A stretch of DNA of 64,000 nt from an uncultured Christensenellaceae bacterium (lineage in GTDB: Bacteria; Bacillota; Clostridia; Christensenellales; UBA3700). Where the stretch lies: the NCBI GenBank assembly GCA_910588015.1, contig CAJUOK010000001.1:1-64000 (forward strand), written 5' to 3'. The notes under the pieces are model-generated. The model made no database searches, was not told the origin of the DNA, and worked only from the letters and a program-made list of their open reading frames with translations. Positions 27,074 to 35,884 of this stretch are shown here, one piece after another. The translations under genes were made by a program, and so were the position numbers. Position 1 is the first letter of the stretch. Every line of letters starts with the position of its first letter.

Positions 27074-27704
27074 CGTCTAAATCTCCCTTGCCAATGTATG
27101 CTTTTAATTTTCCGTTCAATGATTCTATATCATTTGGTTGGACTACAAATACAATAGTTGGAAAAATTTCAACTACGTTATTTATCTCAAAATTATTCAC
27201 ATCAAAATTTATTATCTTGAATCTTTTCAACGTCTTCATTGATTCCAATAATTGTGTTTTTACAATTCTATCTTTATCTTTGAATATTCCAGATTGATTG
27301 AGAGAATCAATCAACTCATCAAATGCGATAGATATATTTGTATTTGAATCAACACATTCTTTGTTCTTTATGTAGTAGAATCTTCTAAGCAATATTAATA
27401 GCACTGTCTCCATTTTCTTAAGTCTAACACGATTTCTATCGGCTGAACTTTTAAGAAAAAATATTTTGTTAATATCGTCGTGATTTAATTGAAAATCAAT
27501 TAGACTAAAATATGCCTCTATCACATCGCGGCTTTCCAGAATTGCATAGTAATCATCTTTATCGTTAGATAGCTGTCCGTAAATAAAATTATCATCTAAT
27601 AATTTATCGCATAATTTAGCAAACCTATCTTTTTTCGTATCACTCAATACATTATATTGGTTATAAAATTCATCTAATGCTGTATTTCTAGTCATTTTGC
27701 CCAT
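27054..27704 (-). CDS. jetB: Wadjet MukE-like subunit JetB (DUF4194)
   Basis: A 216-aa winged-helix-like protein with an acidic C-terminal tail (GKGDLDDEIDED). It matches the DUF4194/JetB size and position and contains a segment, KMETVLLILLRRFYY, characteristic of this family. It is a KITE-type partner binding the JetA kleisin. It lies one base behind jetA and overlaps jetC. Confidence 0.85.
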   Translation of the reverse strand: MGKMTRNTALDEFYNQYNVLSDTKKDRFAKLCDKLLDDNFIYGQLSNDKDDYYAILESRDVIEAYFSLIDFQLNHDDINKIFFLKSSADRNRVRLKKMETVLLILLRRFYYIKNKECVDSNTNISIAFDELIDSLNQSGIFKDKDRIVKTQLLESMKTLKRFKIINFDVNNFEINNVVEIFPTIVFVVQPNDIESLNGKLKAYIGKGDLDDEIDED

Positions 27705-27705
27705 A

Positions 27706-29097
27706 TTATTTTCTCTCCACTATAAAGTTAGTAAGGACCTTATCTCTCCACTTGAATGTGCTTCCGGTATAAGTTATCTTATACCTCATTATTTCGTTAC
27801 CGCTATATAATCCTGCCAAAAACAATTTTATAATATCATCAAAGCTTTTGAAAGTCATATCTTTGGCTTCAATTTTATTGGAATTACTCAATTGCTCCAA
27901 TATAAATTTATTGATATTAGAACAATTGAATTTTGCCTCTTTCAGTAACCGTTCATGAGCCTTTCTTAGTTCTTCTTGATCAATAGGTTCATCTTCCTTC
28001 TCAACAGTCGAGATTGCTTTGCGCCTTGCCGTGCGTGGATTATATAATGATTGCTCATCTATTTTGCCAAAATCAAATAAGTCAAATGGCGAATCATCGT
28101 CTATTCTGTCATTAGTTTCTGCTATATTTTTGAGCAACTCTATTATTTTTCCATCTATATCTTCAGACTCATTCATTAAGAACATAAGTCTAGATTGCGC
28201 CGTAGTTGCATATTTTGCATTCCTCTTATCTAGAAGATTCAAATTATTCTCTATGTATCTGAATTGCATTTCTACATACTCTAACGATGACTTAAAAAAC
28301 TCTCTAGCTTCCTGAACCCTCTCTGGAGACTTTATCCCATTTTTCTTTGTTTGAATATACTCATCAATAAGCTCTTGCAATTTCTTCTCTTCAAGTAAAG
28401 CCTCAATTTTCTCAATAATTGTGCCCTTGTACCTATTAGGGTTATCTTTCATTCTTAGGTTATTAAACACTTTCAAAATAACCTTATCTTGATATTCAAC
28501 TAACAGCTGATCTAATATTTCTCTTGGCGTAAGTGTTTTGTCTGACATTAATTTCTTAAGATAATTCTTAATCTTTACATTCAGTCCTCGCAATCCATCA
28601 ACCAATTCCTTAGTGTTTTTATATATTTGCTCTACATATTCTGTTGCTTTATCTGCCTGAAAGGTTTTTAACAACGTGTAAACATTGCGGACATAACCCG
28701 TATATTCTATTGGGCGAGTATCACTTCTTAAAACCTCTTCCATGGCATTGAGTATGACTATCGCATTACTATCCATCTGATATGTAGTCTTAAGTGTGCG
28801 ATTATCATTCTCATCAATCAGCCATCCGCAAGTAACAAAATATCTAATCTTATTTGCTGCTGTGGTTTTATAGTCATTGCCTTCATCTACACCTGTTTCG
28901 TCATCAATTAACTTAGAAGATGTAGAAATTAAATAATCCTCTATCCATGATAAAACATCCTCACGTGGGAATTGACGCATTTCATCATCCATCTTGCTAT
29001 TTATTAAACTGAGGATCTCGAAATTAATCTCTTTATTCTCGCCTGTAAATGGATTAAAAAATTTATCATTTACAAGCTCAAAAAAACTAATTGTCAC
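27706..29097 (-). CDS. jetA: Wadjet kleisin subunit JetA (DUF3375)
   Basis: A 463-aa helical protein matching DUF3375/JetA: the N-terminal DVLSWIEDYL and RYFVTCGWL segments, a central coiled-coil region and a C-terminal domain. It starts at GTG (29097) with AAGGAGG five bases upstream. As kleisin it bridges the JetC heads. It is first in jetABCD, the type I order (DUF3375, DUF4194, SMC, Toprim). Confidence 0.85.
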   Translation of the reverse strand: MTISFFELVNDKFFNPFTGENKEINFEILSLINSKMDDEMRQFPREDVLSWIEDYLISTSSKLIDDETGVDEGNDYKTTAANKIRYFVTCGWLIDENDNRTLKTTYQMDSNAIVILNAMEEVLRSDTRPIEYTGYVRNVYTLLKTFQADKATEYVEQIYKNTKELVDGLRGLNVKIKNYLKKLMSDKTLTPREILDQLLVEYQDKVILKVFNNLRMKDNPNRYKGTIIEKIEALLEEKKLQELIDEYIQTKKNGIKSPERVQEAREFFKSSLEYVEMQFRYIENNLNLLDKRNAKYATTAQSRLMFLMNESEDIDGKIIELLKNIAETNDRIDDDSPFDLFDFGKIDEQSLYNPRTARRKAISTVEKEDEPIDQEELRKAHERLLKEAKFNCSNINKFILEQLSNSNKIEAKDMTFKSFDDIIKLFLAGLYSGNEIMRYKITYTGSTFKWRDKVLTNFIVERK

Positions 29098-29176
29098 AAT
29101 TTCCTCCTTTGCGATTTAAGCATTAGTGTTAAAAATTGATTTTCCACACAAATACACTAAAATGTTTATATTGTCT

Positions 29177-29205
29177 ATTATAGCAAATTCTATATTCTAA
29201 ATCAA
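29177..29205 (-). promoter_or_regulatory. Promoter of jetABCD
   Basis: On the minus strand TTGATT and TATAAT are spaced by 17 bases, about 80 bases before the jetA GTG. Confidence 0.65.
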
Positions 29206-29241
29206 GAGGTTATTGTCCAAATCATAGGACATAACTGCTTA

Positions 29242-29640
29242 TTAAATCATATTTTTTAACATAAATCTTTTCCTAAAATGACTCGGCAACGTCTCGACGT
29301 TTAATTCTCCATCTTTGAGCGATAGCACCTTTACTCCACTCGCCACAAGGAAGCTTATCTCTTCTGTTATTTCTATTGACGAATTACCAAGCACAGCAAG
29401 TTCAGTAATAATCAATTCGTCGAATTCGTGGTATCTAGCTTGCAATCTTAAATTGTGATATGTGAGTGCGCCCATTGTTCCACTCTCAATGTACGTGCGG
29501 ACTACTGCAAGTCCTTTTGCTTTGGCATAATCGCCTAGCACGTCCTTTTGCTCTTGCAACTCTGAGTTGTCTCCATTAGCTGAACGGCAATACAATATTG
29601 CTCTCGTCTTGTTCCCTTCAAATACAGCTTGATTATTCAT
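29242..29640 (-). CDS. Serine-recombinase catalytic-domain-like orphan
   Basis: A 132-aa protein resembling only the N-terminal resolvase domain: RAILYCRSANGD, ELQEQKDVLGDYAKAKGL, IESGTMG and a SFLVASGVKVLSL strand. In active resolvases the motif is YxRVS with serine as nucleophile. Here it reads YCRSAN, so the serine is displaced by one position. No helix-turn-helix or zinc-ribbon follows. It may be an inactive or regulatory remnant. The frame is open to 29688, but AGGAG ten bases before the ATG at 29640 decides the start. It is divergent from the DUF3990 toxin operon. Confidence 0.6.
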   Translation of the reverse strand: MNNQAVFEGNKTRAILYCRSANGDNSELQEQKDVLGDYAKAKGLAVVRTYIESGTMGALTYHNLRLQARYHEFDELIITELAVLGNSSIEITEEISFLVASGVKVLSLKDGELNVETLPSHFRKRFMLKNMI

Positions 29641-29815
29641 ACTTCCTATTCTCCTATAAAAATGAAAAGAGTTTGACTGCCTTTGCAAATCAAACCCTCT
29701 ATGTTACCCAACGGATTTTATGATTCTTTTTTGTACACTTATTATACCATATCAATCGAGAATTGCAAAAAAATTTTGAAATATAGTTTTAATAACGAAA
29801 TTTTTCGCTATAATA

Positions 29816-29844
29816 TTGACAGAGTATCCTTAAAAGGATATAAT
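29816..29844 (+). promoter_or_regulatory. Consensus promoter with built-in operator for the DUF3990/HTH pair
   Basis: TTGACA (29816-29821) and TATAAT (29839-29844) match consensus perfectly with a 17-base spacer. The palindrome TATCCTT-AA-AAGGATA (29825-29840) fills the spacer and covers part of the -10 box. A repressor bound there would block polymerase. The HTH antitoxin encoded downstream is the obvious candidate (inference). Confidence 0.75.
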
Positions 29845-29865
29845 TATTGCAAGGAGATAAGTCTT

Positions 29866-30540
29866 ATGTTAGAAAACCTTACGATATATCACGGCTCTAC
29901 TCAAACCGTGAAAAAACCTCAGAAAGCAAAAGGCAAACCCAACAATGATTATGGGCAAGGCTTTTATTGCACTGAAAACTATCCCCTTGCTTGTGAATGG
30001 GCATCCAAAAATAAAGACATTCAAGGATATGTTAATACATATTCGTTGAATTTATCTGGACTTGCCATTCTTGACCTAAGCAAGCCACAATTCAACATTT
30101 TGAATTGGATGACTATATTGCTGAAAAATCGCAAATTTACTTTGACGTCGCAAATCAGTGAAGAAGCGAGAAATTACTTAATCGCAAATTTTGATATTGA
30201 CACTTCATCTTACGACATAATTAAGGGTTACAGAGCCGATGACTCTTACTTCTCTTTTGCCGAAGATTTCTTAAACAACACAATTTTAGTAGAGAAATTA
30301 AGCGAAGCAATGAAACTTGGAAAACTAGGCATACAAATTGCTTTGATATCCGATAAGGCATTTGATTCAATTAAATTTGAGAAATCTGAACTTGTTGACA
30401 AACTTTATTATGCAAAATATATATCAAGAGATTTGAAAGCGCGAACTGATTATAAGCAAAGCAAAATAAATGCACATACTGGATTATATATTATTGATAT
30501 TATGAGAGAGGGAATTAAAAATGGCGATCCGAGGATATGA
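29866..30540 (+). CDS. DUF3990-family protein, predicted ADP-ribosyltransferase-like toxin
   Basis: A 224-aa protein opening with the family signature: LTIYHGS, then DYGQGFYCTENYPLACEWA, then a DLS...NILNW segment. DUF3990 proteins share the ADP-ribosyltransferase fold (H...Y...). The frame extends further upstream, but the ATG at 29866 is chosen because AAGGAG lies 9 bases before it and the promoter at 29816 would transcribe only from there. It overlaps the HTH gene by 20 bases. Toxin function with the HTH protein as antitoxin is inferred from gene order and family. Confidence 0.72.
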   Translation: MLENLTIYHGSTQTVKKPQKAKGKPNNDYGQGFYCTENYPLACEWASKNKDIQGYVNTYSLNLSGLAILDLSKPQFNILNWMTILLKNRKFTLTSQISEEARNYLIANFDIDTSSYDIIKGYRADDSYFSFAEDFLNNTILVEKLSEAMKLGKLGIQIALISDKAFDSIKFEKSELVDKLYYAKYISRDLKARTDYKQSKINAHTGLYIIDIMREGIKNGDPRI

Positions 30541-31642
30541 TAGAGCCTATAATGAACTATATGTGAATAATGCTATGGTGACGTTAGCCACCATGTTGGA
30601 TTATGCTGTTAATTCTAATCATGAAAACATAGATGTTATTTTTAAGAAATTTATCGACTCTGGCTACAGCTCAATCTTTGAGAAAGGAGATCCTGCTATT
30701 ATAACTGGCAAATCGGGAGTTGAATTGTATAATCTTATAAAATACAATGGCTATGGCAACTGCTACGACCTTCCTTATTGCTCTTTTAATCGTTCTCCTG
30801 AATTTTGGCTTGGTTGGTCTCTCGCCTATTATCAATGGTACACTATTACCAGCTTCCGCGATATTCACAAACAGATTAGTCTATCGGAAATGCTTACTTG
30901 GTACAACACTCTACACGAGGCTGACATCTCTCGCTTTGTTGAAATGTTAGATAGTCGTCTTTATGTTAAGCAAACCAACCTTGAATATTTTAGAAAGCGT
31001 GCTGGCTTATCTCAAGACGGCTTATCTCAGTTAAGTGGTGTCCCAAAACATTCAATTCAATTGTATGAGCAACGCCAACATGATATCTCAAAAGCGCAAT
31101 TTAATATTCTGTATGCTCTTGCTCGTGTCTTGAACTGCTCTGTCTATGATTTATCCGAGCAAACGAATTATATCAATACAGACAATTGCAATACGCAGTA
31201 CAGCCAAGATAATTTCATAAATCAACTAACTCATAGGATTGAAGAAAACAATCGTTATCTCGCTCAATTACAGACTGAACGCGCTCAAATTGCTTTGCAA
31301 CAACAAGGCTATGCTTTCGGCTACGCTGGACAATTTCCATATCAACAGTTGCAATTCAACAGTCCATATTATCAGATCCCTGTTAAAACTTATACTTGCA
31401 ACTGGGATAACTATTGGAATCAGGTATTAAGTCAAAGGCAAGCCAAATCAACTGAGTACAATGAACTTAGAAAACAAATAGCAAAATATGGCATTGAGGC
31501 AATCGGCAAAACGGCAAAAGAAACAAATAGACCAATCATCTCTATGGCGGCTGATGCAATAGGTATCTTAACCGCAGATAACCTGGCTGATGCAATTCAA
31601 AAAACAATCTCTTTAATAGGTACTGCAACTGGATTAAAGTAA
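30521..31642 (+). CDS. XRE-family HTH protein with N- and C-terminal extensions, predicted antitoxin/autoregulator
   Basis: A 373-aa protein. Residues 1-140 are an unnamed helical domain (RAYNELYVNNAMVTLATMLDYAV) usually found next to DUF3990 proteins. Residues 150-210 are an XRE HTH (LEYFRKRAGLSQDGLSQLSGVPKHSI). After that come a short coiled coil and a Q/Y/N-rich linker (about 250-300), then a helical tail with a small hydrophobic repeat (AADAIGILTADNLADAI). It likely binds both the toxin and the operator at 29825. The 20-base overlap with the toxin gene keeps their synthesis linked. Confidence 0.72.
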   Translation: MAIRGYDRAYNELYVNNAMVTLATMLDYAVNSNHENIDVIFKKFIDSGYSSIFEKGDPAIITGKSGVELYNLIKYNGYGNCYDLPYCSFNRSPEFWLGWSLAYYQWYTITSFRDIHKQISLSEMLTWYNTLHEADISRFVEMLDSRLYVKQTNLEYFRKRAGLSQDGLSQLSGVPKHSIQLYEQRQHDISKAQFNILYALARVLNCSVYDLSEQTNYINTDNCNTQYSQDNFINQLTHRIEENNRYLAQLQTERAQIALQQQGYAFGYAGQFPYQQLQFNSPYYQIPVKTYTCNWDNYWNQVLSQRQAKSTEYNELRKQIAKYGIEAIGKTAKETNRPIISMAADAIGILTADNLADAIQKTISLIGTATGLK

Positions 31643-31693
31643 ACGATTTAAATTGCTCACACTTTACAAACAAATGAAGATTCCATTTTTAGA

Positions 31694-31728
31694 GCGACTA
31701 ATCCGGAATTTATTTCCGGATTAGTCGC
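31694..31728. terminator. Hairpin between convergent genes
   Basis: A perfect 15-bp stem, GCGACTAATCCGGAA with TTCCGGATTAGTCGC, and a 5-base loop. It lies between the HTH gene and the convergent nuclease-TPR gene. There is no long T run on either side, so termination is likely but not certain. Confidence 0.5.
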
Positions 31729-31768
31729 ATTGTAATAAAATCCAACTTCTTTTCCTTAATATGTGTCG

Positions 31769-31815
31769 ATTTTAGTAATAAAAATTAGCATTTATTGAAT
31801 CCAATTATTACAAAT
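31769..31815. repeat. Direct repeat DR-L, left copy bounding a 4-kb cassette
   Basis: 47 bases, starting ATTTTAGTAATAAAAATTAG and ending CAATTATTACAAAT. They match 35786-35832 at 46 of 47 positions in the same orientation. The pair encloses the nuclease-TPR gene and the hipBA remnant. Confidence 0.85.
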
Positions 31816-31845
31816 AAAACAGCACTTCCCCCGGTAATTAATATT

Positions 31846-34800
31846 CTAATGTTTTAACTTTTCAATAATTTTTAGAACAGGTGCATCCATTAAGTGCTCC
31901 TGCGGAATTATGATGTCATCATCTTCTTGAATCGCACAACTTAAAGGATTGTTTTCGTCTATTTGCCAAGCCTCCGTAATAGTTATTTTAGTCAAAGATA
32001 TGGCTTGCGAAGAATCAATTTCTAGTCTACCGCCTTGCATATATGCCGGTACTAATAAAAATCTTCCACTCTTTTTTTGCTCAGTTAAAAAATTATCTAA
32101 ATTCTGTGCAGAACTAGGATCCATGCGCTGAAAACGCGTAATAAACCCAAAAATTCCTTCCGAACGAATCTTTTGTTCATTATATGATACGGCTATTTTA
32201 TATGCAAAAGGATTTGTATTACTTATCCCCTTGATAACAGTTAATTTTATTATATTATCTTTATCTTCTTTACCTAATAAGTCAATCCATTGACTAAAAA
32301 TTTCCTTGCCAGCATCAATGTTTTCAAACATAAAGCCAGTAAACGGAATATATGGAAACGCACCAAATACACATCCTCTCCATTTAGCCTCATCCCAAAG
32401 TTTAATATTTATAATGCTATAACTTTGTATGCTAGAATGATTCTGCATATCAAGATTAAAATCACTATTAACAGCTGTTCTTCTATTAGGTTTCCAAATT
32501 TCCTTCCTATTTAATCGTAATTTATTTGACTTTAATTTAATAAGTTCACCTAACCTATATATATCAATTCCAAAAAAATTATCGTTAACAAAATAATTTT
32601 GCAAATAGTTTATTCGCTCCATTATTGCATCATCTTTTGTTAACTTCTCAAAATCTTCTTCTGCGATTCCATATAAAAAACCATTCTCAATAATTTTTAA
32701 AATTATTTCCAAAATGCAATCGCTAAATAATTTCACGTTCTTTTTAAGCGTTTCCCATTTAGGTACTCCAATATAAATCTTCTTAATAATACCATCTTTA
32801 AAATCAATATTTGCCCCTTCTGCTTCGATATTAACTAAAAACATATCGACCTTTGATATAGACGAAATAATTTTAGCCCGTTTAAATGTAGCAAAAAAGC
32901 CTTCCATCGTAGCCAATATTGCCTCAGCAATTTGAATTAGATGCGTATTATTCTGAATTTTTATACTAAATTCACAACCTAAAATCTGCGATTTTAGAAC
33001 CACATCTTTTCCATCAGTCCAATTTATTTTGTTATTTAAATCGGGTAAGCAGTTATTAAATATTTCAGAGTATATAGCATTTATATCTTTGCGCTGTTCT
33101 TTTAAAAGCTTTTCTTGCAATCTTGCTTTATCGTCATCAAATAAAAACTCCATCAATGCCGTAACTTGATTAAGTCCAAGATATTCAAACCAAGTATAAT
33201 AATTATTTAGCTTATCATAGTCCTGAAACTCCGTGTTAAATAATAATCTTAATAAAATGCATTCATTATATATTAATTCATTTTCAAATATTTCATTTGA
33301 GTAACCCGACGAAACTATTTTATCTATAGTACATCTCGCCATTATCATTGAATTTATAAAAGGGTTTAACCGTCCAAAATGCAACTCTAATCTTGATAGT
33401 TTCAAAAGCGCATGTCCAAATATCGGGTCATATTCCCCTGTTGCTAGAACTCCTTTGGAAATATAATATAGTCCGTTCAAAATTGCACTTCTACTTGCCC
33501 AATACAACCCAACTCTTTCATACAAAAGCGCAATCTGACAGAAGCACTCCGCTAATTCCATAATTGAGTCTTCGCCAATAAAGAGCACAGCGGCTTTACC
33601 ATACATTCCTATTGCATCAAAAGCATTATCCTGCTTAATATATGCATGTGCAAGTTGCATATATTTTTTTGCTTTATCTACACCGGCCAAATAACTACAA
33701 CTATATTCAGAAACTTCCTTATAGAAGTCAAAAAATAAAGGTTCTTTAATATAGTTTAAAAACACTTCCAAACATCTCAATAATGTAACTGAGTCAAAGC
33801 CTACCAAATGTTTACCACGTTCAAAGAGCTCATTTAGTGTTTTAACTACATTTTCAATATTTTCATTGCCCAGAATAAATTTGCTTTGAATGTATAACGT
33901 TTTTACTTCGACTTGAAACAATTCGGTTTCTAATTCATAATTAATATTTCCTAATGATGTTAAAAACTCATCCATTTCTTTGTCTGCTTTTTCTTTATAT
34001 TTAGGCAGACATTTAGCTGGTAATATAGAAACAATTAAATTTGAATATCTTTCTATATCCCATATCACATGTGTATTATTTATTTCTTTTTTAAATTCGT
34101 CAAGCGCTACAAAAAACTCATCATAATTCTCATACCAATAAAGCATTTTCCACGCCAAATCATAATAAGCATTTTTAAGTAATGATTTCGAACCTGCATT
34201 TCTTGCTAAATTTATTGCAATATCAAATTTGTTTTTTGTCTCGTCAAATGGTTTGTCTAATTGACAATACAAATTTGCTATCTCTAAACTATCAATAGCA
34301 TTTTTTTGATATAATTCTATATTATTTTTATTCTCTTCTAGAGCTTTTTCTAATTCTTTTAAACGTAAATCGCGCTTATAATCATTAGGGCCTAGTTTAA
34401 TTGCAGCATTTTTCCTACAATTAATATGTAAGTACTCTTCTACCAAATTAAAATATCTATTATCAATGACTTTTGATAATAACCATTCCAAATCTAAAAT
34501 TCTAACCTCAACTTCATCTTTATATTTATCTAATATATCTGCCTTTTTTTTACTTGAAATTGATTGATTAGAAACAAAAAAAATCTTTTTAAAATCTCTA
34601 TTCGTCGACAAAATCGACTCTACATCATGCTCACATTTTTCTTTCCATGCAGATTTGATTGAAAACGCAAATGCCCAGTTTTCTTTACCTGCATCTTGTA
34701 TTTCAGCATTACCCCAATATAAAGCTATATCTTGAGATACCGGATAAGTGTAAGCATCCACTTTACCATCTCCACCACCATAAGGTCCAGTTGCAGGAAC

Positions 34801-34992
34801 AATGTTAGGGCATATTAGTTTTTTGCAAATTGCAGTCGCAAAATTTTCAAAATCCTTTTCTTTATTTTTAGATGAAAGCATTGAAAAATGGTATTCCAAT
34901 TCATCTTTGCTTATTTCATACTCTTGAGTAAAAAAAGAATCTGAATACCTATCTTTTCTTATTTGCTCCATAAATTTCCTGGGTGATTCCAT
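31846..34992 (-). CDS. PD-(D/E)xK restriction-like nuclease fused to TPR-type helical repeats
   Basis: A protein of about 1048 aa. Residues about 50-120 carry a restriction fold: FENFATAICKKLICPNI, the glycine-rich TGPYGGGDGKVD with a catalytic aspartate, and FSIKSAWKEK (SxK). Residues about 210-620 are TPR-like helical repeats; the rest is unassigned. This nuclease-plus-repeat plan is typical of large stand-alone sensors in bacterial conflict systems. The frame begins at 35001, but AAAGGA abuts that ATG and is correctly spaced for the ATG at 34992, so that start is preferred. No partner gene is adjacent. It may cut DNA on sensing infection; the trigger is unknown. Confidence 0.68.
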   Translation of the reverse strand: MESPRKFMEQIRKDRYSDSFFTQEYEISKDELEYHFSMLSSKNKEKDFENFATAICKKLICPNIVPATGPYGGGDGKVDAYTYPVSQDIALYWGNAEIQDAGKENWAFAFSIKSAWKEKCEHDVESILSTNRDFKKIFFVSNQSISSKKKADILDKYKDEVEVRILDLEWLLSKVIDNRYFNLVEEYLHINCRKNAAIKLGPNDYKRDLRLKELEKALEENKNNIELYQKNAIDSLEIANLYCQLDKPFDETKNKFDIAINLARNAGSKSLLKNAYYDLAWKMLYWYENYDEFFVALDEFKKEINNTHVIWDIERYSNLIVSILPAKCLPKYKEKADKEMDEFLTSLGNINYELETELFQVEVKTLYIQSKFILGNENIENVVKTLNELFERGKHLVGFDSVTLLRCLEVFLNYIKEPLFFDFYKEVSEYSCSYLAGVDKAKKYMQLAHAYIKQDNAFDAIGMYGKAAVLFIGEDSIMELAECFCQIALLYERVGLYWASRSAILNGLYYISKGVLATGEYDPIFGHALLKLSRLELHFGRLNPFINSMIMARCTIDKIVSSGYSNEIFENELIYNECILLRLLFNTEFQDYDKLNNYYTWFEYLGLNQVTALMEFLFDDDKARLQEKLLKEQRKDINAIYSEIFNNCLPDLNNKINWTDGKDVVLKSQILGCEFSIKIQNNTHLIQIAEAILATMEGFFATFKRAKIISSISKVDMFLVNIEAEGANIDFKDGIIKKIYIGVPKWETLKKNVKLFSDCILEIILKIIENGFLYGIAEEDFEKLTKDDAIMERINYLQNYFVNDNFFGIDIYRLGELIKLKSNKLRLNRKEIWKPNRRTAVNSDFNLDMQNHSSIQSYSIINIKLWDEAKWRGCVFGAFPYIPFTGFMFENIDAGKEIFSQWIDLLGKEDKDNIIKLTVIKGISNTNPFAYKIAVSYNEQKIRSEGIFGFITRFQRMDPSSAQNLDNFLTEQKKSGRFLLVPAYMQGGRLEIDSSQAISLTKITITEAWQIDENNPLSCAIQEDDDIIIPQEHLMDAPVLKIIEKLKH

Positions 34993-35094
34993 ATCATTCA
35001 TCCTTTAAAAATATCAATAATGTTTAACCATAATTTATAAAAGTCTATAGTTGGTATAATTTTCATTATTGTAATCGCAGTTAATGTCATTTTA

Positions 35095-35352
35095 AAATAG
35101 TTTTAACTCTACTTAAAATACCCACGCACTTTTGAATTGAAAGTTCCATTATTTTTGCAACTTCCTATAGAGCGTTTTTGGGATTATCTACGCTGTTGAC
35201 CGTCATTCATGTTCAAACTCGTCTCTTGTCTGCGTTATATCGTAGAATGGCAATAACTTATATCCCCCATTATCTTCGTCATACTGAAAACCAATTTGAC
35301 CTTCAAGTTCAGTCAAATAACCAACAGTAACCTCGTTGTACTTCACAACCAT
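35095..35352 (-). pseudogene. hipA-like kinase remnant with internal deletion
   Basis: From the ATG at 35352 the minus strand reads MVVKYNEVTVGYLTELEG and then GQIGFQYDED, the HipA N-terminal subdomain. It jumps directly to LLPFYDIT, which resembles the YDL segment of the kinase C-lobe, and stops at 35203. Beyond the stop, VAKIMELSIQKCVGILSRV resembles a HipA C-terminal helix pair. The kinase core is missing, so no active toxin is made. It follows the broken hipB by 22 bases. Confidence 0.55.
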
Positions 35353-35374
35353 TTTTTATATCTTTAATCATAAA

Positions 35375-35653
35375 TCATAATCTTTCAATTTTTACGGCAG
35401 GCATTTTAAAAACCAAATTAAAGTTTTCAAACAATCGAGCGCATTCGCAATTTTTAGAAGTGAATTAAGCGGAATTTCGCCTATATTTTCAACCGTCTAA
35501 TTGATGCATAACTTACACCCGATTTATTTGCTAAATCTCTTTGCGAAAGATGCATTTTTTACGCCTTTTCTTTTCTCTTTCAACAAGCTATTCCGTTACC
35601 GATTGAATAGTTTGAGTTTTAACAAAATCCATAATATCAAATATATTTTCCAT
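35375..35653 (-). pseudogene. hipB-like XRE antitoxin, disrupted
   Basis: From the ATG at 35653 the minus strand codes for MENIFDIMDFVKTQTIQSVTE, hits a TAG, and resumes in shifted frames as SQRDLANKSGVSYASIRRL, then GEIPLNSLLKIANALD. This is a typical HipB-type HTH with one nonsense codon and at least two frameshifts. Together with the hipA remnant it marks a dead toxin/antitoxin locus inside the repeat-bounded cassette. Confidence 0.65.
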
Positions 35654-35785
35654 AGTGTTATCATTTTAGCACTTGTTAGTGATTTTGTCAATATTTAGTT
35701 GACTTTTATTATATTGATTTAATTTGTATAAATCTGAACTAATTTGAATTGAATATTTTTAACCGATCATTGGGTTGTATACCCC

Positions 35786-35832
35786 ATTTTAGTAATAAAA
35801 ATTAGCATTTATTGAATCAAATTATTACAAAT
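35786..35832. repeat. Direct repeat DR-R, right copy bounding the 4-kb cassette
   Basis: The second copy of the 47-base repeat at 31769-31815, with one mismatch. This copy is itself framed by an inverted repeat, GTATACCCC (about 35776-35784) and GGGGTATA (about 35852-35860), which the left copy lacks. Confidence 0.85.
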
Positions 35833-35884
35833 TAAAATGCTACTATTCCGTGGGGTATATATCCCGAAACTCTATGTCCTTTAC

